Part shown: positions 7,178 through 15,910 of the stretch, in pieces | How positions within the stretch are numbered: position 1 is the first letter of the stretch | Layout: each line of letters begins with the position of its first letter | Origin: JAIVGZ01 sp964552205 | GTDB lineage: Bacteria > Pseudomonadota > Gammaproteobacteria > Natronospirales > JAIVGZ01 | DNA: 64,000 nucleotides | Assembly (NCBI GenBank): GCA_964552205.1 | Contig: CAZKFT010000008.1 | Span: 1-64,000 of the forward strand | Direction: 5' to 3' | Translations under genes and position numbers: made by a program | The notes under the pieces: model-generated | Told to the model about the DNA's origin: nothing | What the model saw: the letters and a program-made list of their open reading frames with translations, nothing else | Databases searched by the model: none

Positions 7178-8465
7178 GACCCGTGCGTCGCATATCGGCA
7201 GTCTGGCCGATGAACTATCGCGTCTGCAGAAGCCGGTTCGCGTATTGCATGCGTTGAGTTGGGACGATGCGATTGCCAACGCATTCTTGTCGAAAGGTGC
7301 CCGTGAGCTACCCGCGGTGGACCGCGGTTGGTATCTTCGTGAGCGTGCCCTGTCGTTCGATGCGCAGGCGCTGGCCGATGAGTTTGAGGGCTACGCATCG
7401 AGGGTGCGGGCCACGTTGGGCAATGACCCGGTGGCGGAGATTCTGGTCAGGAACGCCGGTGAATATCGACGGGTTGTGCAAATGCTCGAGGCACGCGGAA
7501 CCCCGGCGTTCCATGAACACTCCTCGGCTTTGTACGGAAGCCCGGGGCAGCCATTCGACGGACAGACTCTCACGCTTCGCGAACTGGGCTCGACTCTGGC
7601 CACAATACTTGACGGAATGAGCCCGAATCTTGGCCCAGCTCCGGCCGACTTGGTGGAGATGAACTCGCACCAAGTCGTAGAGGAACTGGATCGCAGATTC
7701 CGAGCCTATTTCCATGACGACACGCCGCACGTAAAACTCGACGACGGAATCGTCGCTGATGCCGCAGCGGGAAGCGACTACGTCAAGATCCGGATGGGTG
7801 CACGGTTCACCCAACGCGACGTGGATCAACTGGAAGTGCATGAAGGTTGGGTACACATCGGCACCACCTTGAACGGGCAGGACCAGACCACCGCACGTTG
7901 GCTGGCGAAAGGCCCGCCATGCACTGTCGAAATCCAGGAGGGTCTGGCGGTATTGATGGAAATGCTCACTTTCCGCATGACACCCGGGCGTGCTCGAAAA
8001 TTGAACAACCGCATCGTTGCGTGTGACATGGCGGAGCAGGGCTCAGACTTTCGTGAGGTGTTTGCCTACTTCAGGGATCAAGGCTTGGGCGAGCAGGATG
8101 CTTACCGCCAGACGCAACGCATCTTCCGTGGTGGCATGGTAGAGGGTGGTGTTCCCTTCACCAAGGACATCGTTTACATCAGAGGCTTCGTGCGGATTTA
8201 TAACTTTCTCCGTAGCGCGGTGCGGCTTGGCCGCCCTGACTTGGTGCCTTTCCTGTTCGCGGGAAAGGTCATGCTGGAGGACCTTCCGGTCCTTGCTCGC
8301 CTGCACGGGGATGGGTTGGTGCAGGCGCCCAAGCACGTACCTCCGCCATTCTCTGACCCGCATGGCTTGGTAAGCTGGCTGGCGTATTCGAACTTTTTCA
8401 ACAGGGTGGAGCTCGGGAAGGTGACCGAACGCTACCGTTCATTGATTGCCGGAGAAACGACATGA
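7167..8465 (+). CDS. QEGLA-motif (DUF1704/MATCAP-like) putative metallopeptidase
   Basis: The 432-residue protein carries the signature Q257-EGLA in EIQEGLAVLMEM, the hallmark of TIGR02421/DUF1704 proteins (annotated as flavohemoglobin expression-modulating QEGLA motif proteins). An H225-E-GWV-H230 motif (HExxxH) lies 30 residues earlier. In eukaryotic members of this superfamily such a motif binds zinc in tubulin tyrosine carboxypeptidases, so metallopeptidase activity is plausible; the bacterial substrate is unknown. The GTG at 7167 overlaps the previous stop by 11 bases. No signal peptide is visible, so it is probably cytoplasmic. It also overlaps sppA by 4 bases. Confidence 0.82.
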   Translation: MVAETRASHIGSLADELSRLQKPVRVLHALSWDDAIANAFLSKGARELPAVDRGWYLRERALSFDAQALADEFEGYASRVRATLGNDPVAEILVRNAGEYRRVVQMLEARGTPAFHEHSSALYGSPGQPFDGQTLTLRELGSTLATILDGMSPNLGPAPADLVEMNSHQVVEELDRRFRAYFHDDTPHVKLDDGIVADAAAGSDYVKIRMGARFTQRDVDQLEVHEGWVHIGTTLNGQDQTTARWLAKGPPCTVEIQEGLAVLMEMLTFRMTPGRARKLNNRIVACDMAEQGSDFREVFAYFRDQGLGEQDAYRQTQRIFRGGMVEGGVPFTKDIVYIRGFVRIYNFLRSAVRLGRPDLVPFLFAGKVMLEDLPVLARLHGDGLVQAPKHVPPPFSDPHGLVSWLAYSNFFNRVELGKVTERYRSLIAGETT

Positions 8466-10309
8466 GCGAAGTTTCATTCCCGAGAAGGGTGGTGCGAGGG
8501 GCCTTCCGTGTTTTAGACACCACGCGACGGGTTTTCGTCAACCTGTTATTCCTGGTGCTCGTCATTTTCCTGATTGCGCTGATTGCCGGCGGGGACAAGC
8601 CAGTGCGTGTGGATGACGGTGTTGCGCTGGTGTTCAACCCGTCTGGTTTGGTGGTCGAAGAATTTGACGCCAGCCCCGTGGACCGCGCAATGAACCGGCT
8701 GTTGGGGACGGATATTCCCCAAGTCCGCCTCCGCGACTTGAAGGCTGCGCTGGAGCTCGCTGCGGCCGACCGTCGGATTAATACCATCGTGCTGGACCTG
8801 TCCGACCTCGCGCCTGTGAATTTGAGCAAGCTTGAGGAACTCATTGAGCCTCTGGCCACTGCGCGCGCCAACGGCAAGCGTATCCTTGCCTACGCGGAAT
8901 ATTTCGGACAATCCCAGTACTTGCTGGCTGCGCATGCCGATGAGATTCACATGCACCCTATGGGTATGGTTGCCATTGATGGGTTTGCAACGTTCCGGAC
9001 ATACAGGCGCGACGCCCTGGACAAGCTTTCTATCGATTGGCACGTTTTCAAGGCGGGAGATTACAAGTCGTTCGGCGAAGTATACGAGCGCGACAGTATG
9101 TCGCCGCAGGTCCGTGAGGAAACGGCAGAGTGGATCGGTGCGATGTGGTCGCGGTATCAGGACCTGGTTGAAGATGCTCGCGGGCTGGATGACGGTGATG
9201 TAAAGGCCTATATCGACGGCATCATCGCGGGTGTGACCGAGACCGGCGGGGACTTTGCGAGATATGCCACCCAGGCCGGGTTTGTGGATGGTCTGATGAG
9301 TCGTGATCAGTTCGAGAGCTTGGTCGCCGAACATGTGGGTGAGAACTCGCACGGCTATCGTGGCATCAACTGGCAGTCCTATCTGGGCGCTCGCCGAACC
9401 GAGCGTTTTGCACTGATGTCCCAGAGAGACCGAATCGGCTTGCTTGTCGCACGCGGTAGCATCGTGGAAGGGGATCCCGGGCTCCAGTTCATCGGGTCGA
9501 CCCGCATGGTTAACCTGATTCAGCAGGCGGCCGAGGATGACGCGATCAAAGCCTTGGTGCTGAGGATTGACAGCGGCGGTGGCAGCCCATTGGCATCCGA
9601 GGAAATTCTGGTTGCACTACGACACTTCAGAGAGACGGGTAAGCCGCTTGTCGTTTCCATGGGCAGCGTCGCGGCCTCCGGTGGATATTGGATCTCGCTG
9701 GCTGCAGACGAGATCTGGGCGACACCAACCACCATCACAGGCTCCATCGGGGTGGTTGGAATGTTCCCGACCATTCCCCGAGCAATGGAACGTTTGGGTC
9801 TGCGTACCGATGGAGTTGCGACGACACCGTTTGCCGGTGCATTTCGCATTGACCGGCCCCTGAACGAAGAAGTCAGCCAAATCATCCGTCTCAGCATTGA
9901 TGGCATCTATGCCGACTTCCTCAGACGTGTTGCGGCCGCCAGAGAGATGGAGATTGCGGAAGTGGACGCGCTTGGGGGTGGTCGTGTGTATACGGGCATG
10001 GACGCGCAGCAGGTCGGGTTGGTGGATGAGCTGGGCGGTCTGGACGATGCCATAGAGGCAGCGGCCAAACACGCTGGGCTGGACAGTTATGCGGTGACGG
10101 TGCTTGAGCGCGAACCGACATTCCAGGAGCGGATATTCATTTCAATGCTGGATGCAAAAGTAATGGCACCCGTGGCGAGGATGATGGCACGCGCCGGTGA
10201 TCGACCGTTGCTGCGATGGGTGGAACGCGTAGAGCGTGAACTGGGCTTCCTGACAACCTTGCGCGACCCGCGGCACGCGTACCTGCATTGCCTTTGCGAA
10301 GCGCCGTAA
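8462..10309 (+). CDS. sppA: signal peptide peptidase SppA, 67K type
   Basis: The 615-residue inner-membrane serine protease degrades cleaved signal peptides. A single N-terminal membrane segment (NLLFLVLVIFLIALIAGG) is followed by two tandem S49 domains. The Ser/Lys dyad appears as K202 in AGDYKSFGEVYERDSMS and S406 in MGSVAASGGYWISLAADEIW, with the usual spacing across domains. The length matches the 67K family. The ATG overlaps the previous stop as ATGA, indicating translational coupling. Confidence 0.94.
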   Translation: MSEVSFPRRVVRGAFRVLDTTRRVFVNLLFLVLVIFLIALIAGGDKPVRVDDGVALVFNPSGLVVEEFDASPVDRAMNRLLGTDIPQVRLRDLKAALELAAADRRINTIVLDLSDLAPVNLSKLEELIEPLATARANGKRILAYAEYFGQSQYLLAAHADEIHMHPMGMVAIDGFATFRTYRRDALDKLSIDWHVFKAGDYKSFGEVYERDSMSPQVREETAEWIGAMWSRYQDLVEDARGLDDGDVKAYIDGIIAGVTETGGDFARYATQAGFVDGLMSRDQFESLVAEHVGENSHGYRGINWQSYLGARRTERFALMSQRDRIGLLVARGSIVEGDPGLQFIGSTRMVNLIQQAAEDDAIKALVLRIDSGGGSPLASEEILVALRHFRETGKPLVVSMGSVAASGGYWISLAADEIWATPTTITGSIGVVGMFPTIPRAMERLGLRTDGVATTPFAGAFRIDRPLNEEVSQIIRLSIDGIYADFLRRVAAAREMEIAEVDALGGGRVYTGMDAQQVGLVDELGGLDDAIEAAAKHAGLDSYAVTVLEREPTFQERIFISMLDAKVMAPVARMMARAGDRPLLRWVERVERELGFLTTLRDPRHAYLHCLCEAP

Positions 10310-10318
10310 GGTCGCGAC

Positions 10319-10624
10319 TCAGTCCTCGATGTGCCGCTGCACAAAGGGGATGATGACCAATGCGATGAGGGTTGCCAGCAAGTAGTCCCGGTTGATGTTG
10401 AGGCTGGTGGCGACGGATTCCGGGAGGTTGGCACCGACCAGACACAACATCATCACAAAGATCAGCCCAATTCTGCGATAGGCAATCATGCCAGTGAGGG
10501 CTATTGCAGCTAGCGCAATTGTGAGAAAGTTCGCGTTCACGCCGTAACGCGCGAGCATGTTGTCCGGCATGTTGATGCCGACCGCGAGCAGAACGACCAA
10601 GAAAACCACAGCCCACTTCATCAT
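10319..10624 (-). CDS. small hypothetical membrane protein
   Basis: The 101-residue product starts MMKWAVVFLVVLLAVGIN at 10624, supported by AGGAGG 8 bases upstream. The open frame continues upstream to 10660, but that part has no ribosome binding site. Three or four hydrophobic segments cover most of the chain (AVVFLVVLLAVGI, FLTIALAAIALTGMIA, IGLIFVMMLCLVGANL, LLATLIALVIIPFV). It lies 16 bases after the M48 peptidase gene on the same strand and meets sppA tail to tail. Function unknown; it may be an integral membrane partner of the peptidase. Confidence 0.7.
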   Translation of the reverse strand: MMKWAVVFLVVLLAVGINMPDNMLARYGVNANFLTIALAAIALTGMIAYRRIGLIFVMMLCLVGANLPESVATSLNINRDYLLATLIALVIIPFVQRHIED

Positions 10625-10640
10625 ATTTAGATCCTCCTGA

Positions 10641-12191
10641 TCAGAATACGCCTTCCGCACTTACCACCAAGGTTCTGATAGTCCTGAGTTCCAACTCCCC
10701 TGCACTCAGCTCGATGTCCGTGGTTGCAAAGACTGTCCGCCTGTCTGGCTGGACTGTACCGCGCAGAGTCAGCTCCCGCTGCTGGATGGTGCGCCCGCGC
10801 TCATCCAGCCAAGTCAGGCGCACCACGATTCTGCGCGCGGGCAGAGAACCTGAATTCTCTACCGCGAGAACGAGTCTGCCATCTGCGTTAATTGTTGGTG
10901 TGACGGAAATCACAGTTCTGGCATTCGTCCCGAACTCGATACGGGACAGATTTTGCCGGGCGGACTGCCCATCTGGACCGCTGGAGAGAGCAGCTGCACG
11001 GAAATGTCCGACAGCGACCTCCCTTTGCCCGACAGAAACTGCAAGTTCACCCAGTGCGTTGTTTGCCGCAGCCGTGGGTAACAAGGCATTGCTCGCCTGG
11101 AGGTCGCGAATGGCGGCGTCACGATTGCCGAGCTCACGATGCACAAGTCCGCGCCCCAATAGAAAACCGAAATACCTGGGATTGGTGCGAATGGCGCTGT
11201 TGAAATGGGGCAGGGCAGCCCGCGGGCCTCGGGACCGGTTTGCATCTGCCAGCAGGCCGTAGAAATGCGCCTCTCTCGGTTCGTGCCGTATGGCGCGCTC
11301 CGCATGCACGATCGCCTCCGCGGGTTTGTTGGCCGCCAAGGCCTTACGGCCCTCGTCGTACGCGTCGTACGCGACTTTGCTTTCACGAAGCCAGGCGATG
11401 CGAGCATGGTAGCGCTCCCGCCCGGTCTCCAAGCCGTCATGACCCAATTCCGACGCGTACAGCCGGTTTGCTTCAACGCGTTCGCGCGATGGTGGGTGGG
11501 ATGCAAACAAACCCTCCAGCCAGTTGGCCTGGCGCCCCTCGGCCAGTCGGACAAAGGTTTCCTGCAACTCGATGGCTGCTCTCGGGTCATATCCGGCGCG
11601 ATGCATGTACAACATTCCGTAGCGGTCAGCTTCCAGCTCGGCATCGCGACCATATCGTTGGGTCAGCAGGATGGCACCGATGTTGGCTACGCCACCGATG
11701 AGCCCGGCATTGCGACTGTCCTGTGTGCCGATTGCTACTGCCGCAAGTCCAATCTGTGTGAACATGCCGCGCTCCAGACGTTGCGCACTGTGACGAGCTG
11801 CTGCATGGACAATCTCGTGTCCGAGTACTGCAGCGAGTTCCGCCTCACTATCCATTTCCAGTAGTAGCCCACGGTTGATGCCAATCTTACCGCCGGGAAG
11901 TGCCCACGCGTTGGGTACGGAGTTGTTTACGACCACAAATTCGTAGGGCAAGTCCGGTCTGTCGCTGACCCGGGCAACTCTCTGGCCTACCTGGTTCACA
12001 TAAGCAGTGAGTTCTCGGTCAATCTCCAGGTCACCCCCTTCTGCCTGCCGCATCGGCGCGAAGTTTTCCTCTCCCAACTGGATTTCCTGGCTCTCCGAAA
12101 TGAGACGTAGCTCGCTGCGACCCGTGACCGGGTTTGTCGCACATCCCGCCAAGAAGGCGAGCAGCAGGACAAAAACTGAAAGGTGCTTCAT
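10641..12191 (-). CDS. M48 family metallopeptidase lipoprotein with TPR-like C-terminus (BepA-like)
   Basis: The 516-residue product starts at the ATG at 12191 and has a lipobox (LLAFLAGC, Cys17). The zinc site is H125-E126-IV-H129 (GHEIVHAAARH), with the third ligand in E185-LEAD. The C-terminal half (residues about 270-420) is TPR-like (HAERAIRHEPREAHFYGLLAD, HFNSAIRTNPRYFGFLLGRG). BepA/YfgC-type proteases monitor outer-membrane protein assembly in the periplasm and this architecture resembles them, with an extra beta-rich tail. The longer open frame to 12215 would put the signal peptide off the N-terminus. Confidence 0.85.
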   Translation of the reverse strand: MKHLSVFVLLLAFLAGCATNPVTGRSELRLISESQEIQLGEENFAPMRQAEGGDLEIDRELTAYVNQVGQRVARVSDRPDLPYEFVVVNNSVPNAWALPGGKIGINRGLLLEMDSEAELAAVLGHEIVHAAARHSAQRLERGMFTQIGLAAVAIGTQDSRNAGLIGGVANIGAILLTQRYGRDAELEADRYGMLYMHRAGYDPRAAIELQETFVRLAEGRQANWLEGLFASHPPSRERVEANRLYASELGHDGLETGRERYHARIAWLRESKVAYDAYDEGRKALAANKPAEAIVHAERAIRHEPREAHFYGLLADANRSRGPRAALPHFNSAIRTNPRYFGFLLGRGLVHRELGNRDAAIRDLQASNALLPTAAANNALGELAVSVGQREVAVGHFRAAALSSGPDGQSARQNLSRIEFGTNARTVISVTPTINADGRLVLAVENSGSLPARRIVVRLTWLDERGRTIQQRELTLRGTVQPDRRTVFATTDIELSAGELELRTIRTLVVSAEGVF

Positions 12192-12205
12192 GGGCGGTCT
12201 CCTTA

Positions 12206-13231
12206 TCAGCGCCAATCCAGGATGACTTTGCCGGACTTTCCGGAGCGCATCGTTTCAAAGCCCTGTTGGTACTCCGCCACCGGCATACTGTGGGTGAGTA
12301 TCGGCGTGAGATCCAGGCCGCTCTGCAACATCGCTGACATCTTGTACCAAGTCTCGAACATCTCCCGTCCATAGATGCCCTTGAGATGAAGGCCCTTGAA
12401 GATCACCTGGTTCCAGTCAATGGCCGTGTCACTGGGTGGAATACCCAGCAGTGCGACGTTGCCACCGTGGCGCATTGCCGTCAGAAGGTCACGAAACGCG
12501 TGGGGGTTACCTGACATTTCCAAGCCAACGTCGAAACCCTCGGTCATGCCGAGCTGTGCTTCTGTTTCATTGATGCTCACTCGGGATACATTGATGGCCC
12601 GTGTGGCGCCCATTCTGGCCGCGAGTTCCAGTCGGTAATCGTTCACATCCGTGACCACAATGTGGCGCGCACCTGCGTGGCGACAGATAGCTGCTGCCAT
12701 GATGCCGATAGGGCCGGCCCCAGTGATCAGGACGTCTTCCCCGACCAAATCGAACGATAGTGCGGTGTGGGTTGCGTTACCAAATGGATCCATGATGGAC
12801 GCGATGTCATCGCTCACGGAGTCCGGAAGCGGGAACGCATTCAGCGCGGGAATCACCAGAAACTCAGCGAAACACCCGGGCCTGTTGACACCGACGCCGA
12901 CGGTATTTCGGCAAAGATGACGCTGGCCGGCACGGCAATTCCTGCAATGGCCGCAGGTGATGTGCCCCTCACCGGAGACACGATCGCCAATGCGGAATCC
13001 CTCAACCTCGCTGCCTACTGCTGCGACTTCGCCTACGAACTCATGCCCTACGACCATCGGAACCGGTATCGTTTTCTGTGACCACTCATCCCAGTTATAG
13101 ATATGTATGTCCGTGCCGCAGATGGCGGTCTTACGAACGCGGATGAGCAGGTCGTTCGGCCCGTACTCCGGCTCGGGCACTTCCTGCATCCAGATGCCGG
13201 GTTCAGCTTTCGCTTTCACTAAAGCCTTCAT
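12206..13231 (-). CDS. tdh: L-threonine 3-dehydrogenase
   Basis: Tdh oxidises L-threonine to 2-amino-3-ketobutyrate with NAD+, and Kbl then cleaves that product to glycine and acetyl-CoA. The 341 residues show the zinc alcohol dehydrogenase pattern: the catalytic zinc region CGTDIHIYNWDEW and GHEFVGEV, the structural zinc cysteines in CGHCRNCRAGQRHLC, and the nucleotide-binding glycines GAGPIG. Length and motifs match E. coli Tdh (341). It overlaps the kbl stop by 4 bases, so kbl-tdh is an operon in that order. Confidence 0.97.
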   Translation of the reverse strand: MKALVKAKAEPGIWMQEVPEPEYGPNDLLIRVRKTAICGTDIHIYNWDEWSQKTIPVPMVVGHEFVGEVAAVGSEVEGFRIGDRVSGEGHITCGHCRNCRAGQRHLCRNTVGVGVNRPGCFAEFLVIPALNAFPLPDSVSDDIASIMDPFGNATHTALSFDLVGEDVLITGAGPIGIMAAAICRHAGARHIVVTDVNDYRLELAARMGATRAINVSRVSINETEAQLGMTEGFDVGLEMSGNPHAFRDLLTAMRHGGNVALLGIPPSDTAIDWNQVIFKGLHLKGIYGREMFETWYKMSAMLQSGLDLTPILTHSMPVAEYQQGFETMRSGKSGKVILDWR

Positions 13232-14418
13232 TGAATGACTCCGAGTGCTCTGCCGACTTTCTCGAAGGCGGCGATGGCAGTGTCCAGGTGGGCTTGGGTA
13301 TGGGCTGCGGACATCTGCGTACGGATGCGTGCCTTCCCCATCGGCACCACCGGGTAAGAAAAGCCGATCACGTACAGGCCTTCGTCCAGCAAGGCATCTG
13401 CCATGCGTTTGGCCAAGTTCGCATCTCCGAGCATCACCGGGATGATCGGGTGTTCACCCGGTACCAAGGTGAAGCCCAGTGCTGCCATTCGTTTGCGAAA
13501 GTAGCGAGCATTGTCGAGCAGGCGGTCGCGGAGTCCTGTGTCCTTCTCCAGCAGATCCAGCACCTTGAGTGATGCGGCGGCGATGGGCGGTGCCAGCGAG
13601 TTGGAGAACAGGTAAGGGCGGGATCGCTGGCGCAGCCAGCGGATGATTTCCTTGCGACCGGAGGTGTAACCACCCATCGCGCCGCCCAGCGCCTTGCCCA
13701 ACGTACCGGTGATGATGTCAACACGATGCATCACGCCACAGTGTTCATGTGTACCCCGTCCTGTTGCGCCCATGAAGCCGACCGCATGGGAGTCGTCGAC
13801 CATCACAAGAGCGTCATAGCGGTCGGCCAGGTCGCAGATGCCCTTTAGGTCGGCAATGATGCCGTCCATGGAGAACACACCATCGGTGACAATCAAGCGA
13901 AAACGCGCACCGGAGGCTTCTTTGAGTTTGGCTTCAAGGTCACCGAGGTCGTTGTTGCGGTAGCGGAAGCGACGCGCTTTGCACAGGCGGATGCCATCAA
14001 TGATGGACGCATGGTTGAGCTCGTCCGAAATGACGGCATCGTTTTCTCCAAGGATGGTCTCGAACAATCCGCCGTTGGCATCAAAGCACGAGGAATAGAG
14101 AATCGTGTCTTCCGTGCCGAGAAAGCCCGAGAGCCTGCATTCGAGTTCGCGATGGGGCATCTGCGTGCCGCAAATGAATCGTACCGATGCCATGCCGTAG
14201 CCGAAGCGGTCCAACGCCTCATGGGCGGCAGCTATGACATCCGGGTTGTTGGCAAGGCCAAGGTAATTGTTCGCACAGAGGTTGAGAACCTGCTGGTCCT
14301 TGCCGACCGTAATCGATGCCTGTTGGGGGCCGGTCAGGACCCGTTCTTCCTTGAAAAGGCCTTGTTCCTTGAGCGCCTCGGTTTCGGTGTCGAGATGGGC
14401 GAGCAGGCTCTTTGTCAC
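13228..14418 (-). CDS. kbl: glycine C-acetyltransferase (2-amino-3-ketobutyrate CoA ligase)
   Basis: A PLP enzyme of the alpha-oxoamine synthase family that thiolyses 2-amino-3-ketobutyrate to glycine plus acetyl-CoA. The 396 residues include NLCANNYLGLANNP, the PLP aspartate region MVDDSHAVGFMG and the PLP lysine in GTLGKALGGAMGGY. It starts at GTG 14418, giving MTKSLLAHLD. It is the first gene of the kbl-tdh operon and diverges from the gene at 14469 with only 50 bases between them, so promoters may overlap. Confidence 0.96.
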   Translation of the reverse strand: MTKSLLAHLDTETEALKEQGLFKEERVLTGPQQASITVGKDQQVLNLCANNYLGLANNPDVIAAAHEALDRFGYGMASVRFICGTQMPHRELECRLSGFLGTEDTILYSSCFDANGGLFETILGENDAVISDELNHASIIDGIRLCKARRFRYRNNDLGDLEAKLKEASGARFRLIVTDGVFSMDGIIADLKGICDLADRYDALVMVDDSHAVGFMGATGRGTHEHCGVMHRVDIITGTLGKALGGAMGGYTSGRKEIIRWLRQRSRPYLFSNSLAPPIAAASLKVLDLLEKDTGLRDRLLDNARYFRKRMAALGFTLVPGEHPIIPVMLGDANLAKRMADALLDEGLYVIGFSYPVVPMGKARIRTQMSAAHTQAHLDTAIAAFEKVGRALGVIQ

Positions 14419-14468
14419 GGCAGAACTCCCTGGCTAGGACGACAGATTGGACATTGTATACTTTCCGC

Positions 14469-15002
14469 ATGAAACGTTTGATTGCCGGTCTATGTATCGT
14501 TGTCTTCAGCACCGTGGCCTTGGCCCGGACTACGCCTCCCGAGCTGCCAGCACGCGTGGTGGACGCGCAGCCCGCGCTTGCCTTGGTTGGCAGTGGCACG
14601 CTGACATTCTTCGTTTTCCGGGTTTACGATGCTTGGCTGTGGGCGCCAGATGGTGAGTGGTCGTCGACCGAGCCCTTCGTACTGGATCTGCGGTATTCCC
14701 GCGCGTTGGTCGGGGTCCAGATTGCTGACCGAAGTGTGGAAGAGATCAGAAAGCAGGGTCGCGGCAGTGATGCCCAGTTGGAGTCTTGGGGGGCGTTCAT
14801 GCGCCAGGCATTTCCGGATGTCACAGAAGGGGACCGCCTGACTGGTGAGTTCACGCCAGGCGGCGCAACACGCTTCTATTTCAACGGGGAGCTACAGGCG
14901 GAAATCGAGGATCCTGAATTTGGACCGGCATTTGCTGCCATCTGGCTCGCGCCGGAGACCAGCGAACCTCGTTTGCGTCGCGCGCTGCTCGGTCGATCCT
15001 GA
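14469..15002 (+). CDS. chalcone isomerase-like secreted protein
   Basis: The 177-residue product has a signal peptide (MKRLIAGLCIVVFSTVALA) and a body resembling bacterial chalcone isomerase-like proteins: LVGSGTLTFFVFRVYDAWLWAP, then LRYSRALVGVQIADRSVEEIRKQG and FTPGGATRFYFNGELQ. Bacterial members do not necessarily act on flavonoids; a periplasmic lipid-binding role is possible. The upstream extension of the frame to 14412 lies inside the kbl start region and is rejected. Its stop overlaps the start of the Nudix gene by one base. Confidence 0.75.
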   Translation: MKRLIAGLCIVVFSTVALARTTPPELPARVVDAQPALALVGSGTLTFFVFRVYDAWLWAPDGEWSSTEPFVLDLRYSRALVGVQIADRSVEEIRKQGRGSDAQLESWGAFMRQAFPDVTEGDRLTGEFTPGGATRFYFNGELQAEIEDPEFGPAFAAIWLAPETSEPRLRRALLGRS

Positions 15003-15436
15003 TGGGGCGTCCTGTCACGCCCGCCTTGGCGGTGGATGTGATAGTGGAACTCCCCGATCTTCCGGAACGACCCATTGTGCTGATCGAGCGGGGCAATCCT
15101 CCCCACGGCTGGGCCATCCCGGGCGGCTTCGTTGAAGTGGGGGAGTCGGTGGAGGATGCCGCACGCAGGGAAATTCTCGAAGAGACCGGTTTGACCGTTA
15201 CGCTCACCTGCCTGTTGGGGGTCTATTCGGATCCTGAGCGGGACCCGCGAGGTCATACGGTCACGCCCGTCTTTGTCGGGCAGGCCAGCGGTATGCCGGT
15301 AGGCGGGGATGACGCCAAAACCGCCAAGGCATTCCCTGTGATGTCATTGCCGTCGCCGCTGGCGTTCGACCACGCCGAGATTCTGGCCGACTACCGCCGT
15401 TGGCGGGAGCTCGGCGTTTTTCCTTCCCCGCGTTGA
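15002..15436 (+). CDS. Nudix hydrolase
   Basis: The 144-residue protein contains a full Nudix box, GGFVEVGESVEDAARREI followed by LEETGLTV (residues about 41-66), matching GX5EX7REUXEEXGU. This motif binds divalent metal and hydrolyses nucleoside diphosphates linked to another moiety. The segment YSDPERDPRGHTVTPVFVG resembles ADP-ribose pyrophosphatase-like members. The ATG overlaps the preceding stop by one base, indicating co-translation with the chalcone isomerase-like gene. The substrate is not determinable here. Confidence 0.88.
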   Translation: MGRPVTPALAVDVIVELPDLPERPIVLIERGNPPHGWAIPGGFVEVGESVEDAARREILEETGLTVTLTCLLGVYSDPERDPRGHTVTPVFVGQASGMPVGGDDAKTAKAFPVMSLPSPLAFDHAEILADYRRWRELGVFPSPR

Positions 15437-15440
15437 TTCC

Positions 15441-15799
15441 TTGCTCCCTCCGGGGTTGAACGCACCAGCTCGCACCCCTCTCTGTGGGAGCGGCCACGCT
15501 GCCGTCGCTTTCGTCGCGACGCGTACGCGACGGTCGCTCATCTGGCGCTAATTGCTCATCCCGTGTCGCATACGCTCATTGCTCCTCAAGCGCGCCACCG
15601 TGGCAGTTGGCGAGCGAGGCGCCATGATCCGATTTGCGACCGCAGCGGGTTGCGTGCCAGGTGCGCCCTGAGCGGGAGTCGGGGAGCCCTAGTGAAGGGC
15701 ACACACGCGGTAGGCGGCGCACTCATCCCTGCCGCGACACCAGTCGCAGATGCCGCAGCGAAGGGCGCGAGCTGGTGCGTTCAACCCCGGAGGGAGCAA
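15441..15799 (+). repeat. non-coding element bounded by a perfect 33-bp inverted repeat
   Basis: The 33 bases at 15441-15473 (beginning TTGCTCCCTCCGGGGTTG) are the exact reverse complement of 15767-15799 (ending CAACCCCGGAGGGAGCAA), enclosing about 290 bases. No convincing gene is visible: the short frames here lack ribosome binding sites and known motifs. A second pair, TGTGGGAGCGGCC (15483-15495) and its reverse complement (15861-15873), resembles REP units of Pseudomonas and relatives. A MITE or REP-cluster origin is likely, though I see no clear target-site duplication. A shorter stem lies at 15828-15857. This fills most of the 474-base gap 15437-15910. Confidence 0.75.
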
Positions 15800-15827
15800 A
15801 CGATTAGCCGGCCAGTATTCGCGGCCA

Positions 15828-15857
15828 CCTGCCTGCGCTGACGCTTCGGCAGGCAGG
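15828..15857 (+). repeat. hairpin in the region upstream of icd
   Basis: CCTGCCTGC (15828-15836) and GCAGGCAGG (15849-15857) form a perfect 9-base-pair stem with a 12-base loop. No T run follows, so it is a weak terminator candidate at best. It adjoins the right-hand REP-like unit (15861-15873). Confidence 0.6.
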
Positions 15858-15874
15858 GAGGGCCGCTCCCACAC

Positions 15875-15883
15875 TGGTATAAT
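15875..15883 (+). promoter_or_regulatory. extended -10 promoter of icd
   Basis: TGGTATAAT combines a consensus -10 hexamer (TATAAT, 15878-15883) with an upstream TGn, the extended -10 form that tolerates a poor -35. The matching -35 position (AGGGAG) is indeed poor. It lies 27 bases before the ATG and directly abuts the REP-like unit. Confidence 0.6.
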
Positions 15884-15910
15884 CGGTGGATTCAAAAAGG
15901 GGAGTACTTC

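Noticed and set aside
11205..11864. 219-codon plus-strand open frame
   Set aside because: It is antisense to the M48 peptidase TPR region and encodes no known motif.
15563..15841. Short open frames inside the inverted-repeat element
   Set aside because: No ribosome binding site, composition unlike the neighbours and no known domain; they are better explained by GC-rich repeat DNA.
15828..15870. Intrinsic terminator after the Nudix gene
   Set aside because: The stem is good but no T run follows, and it sits close to the icd promoter.
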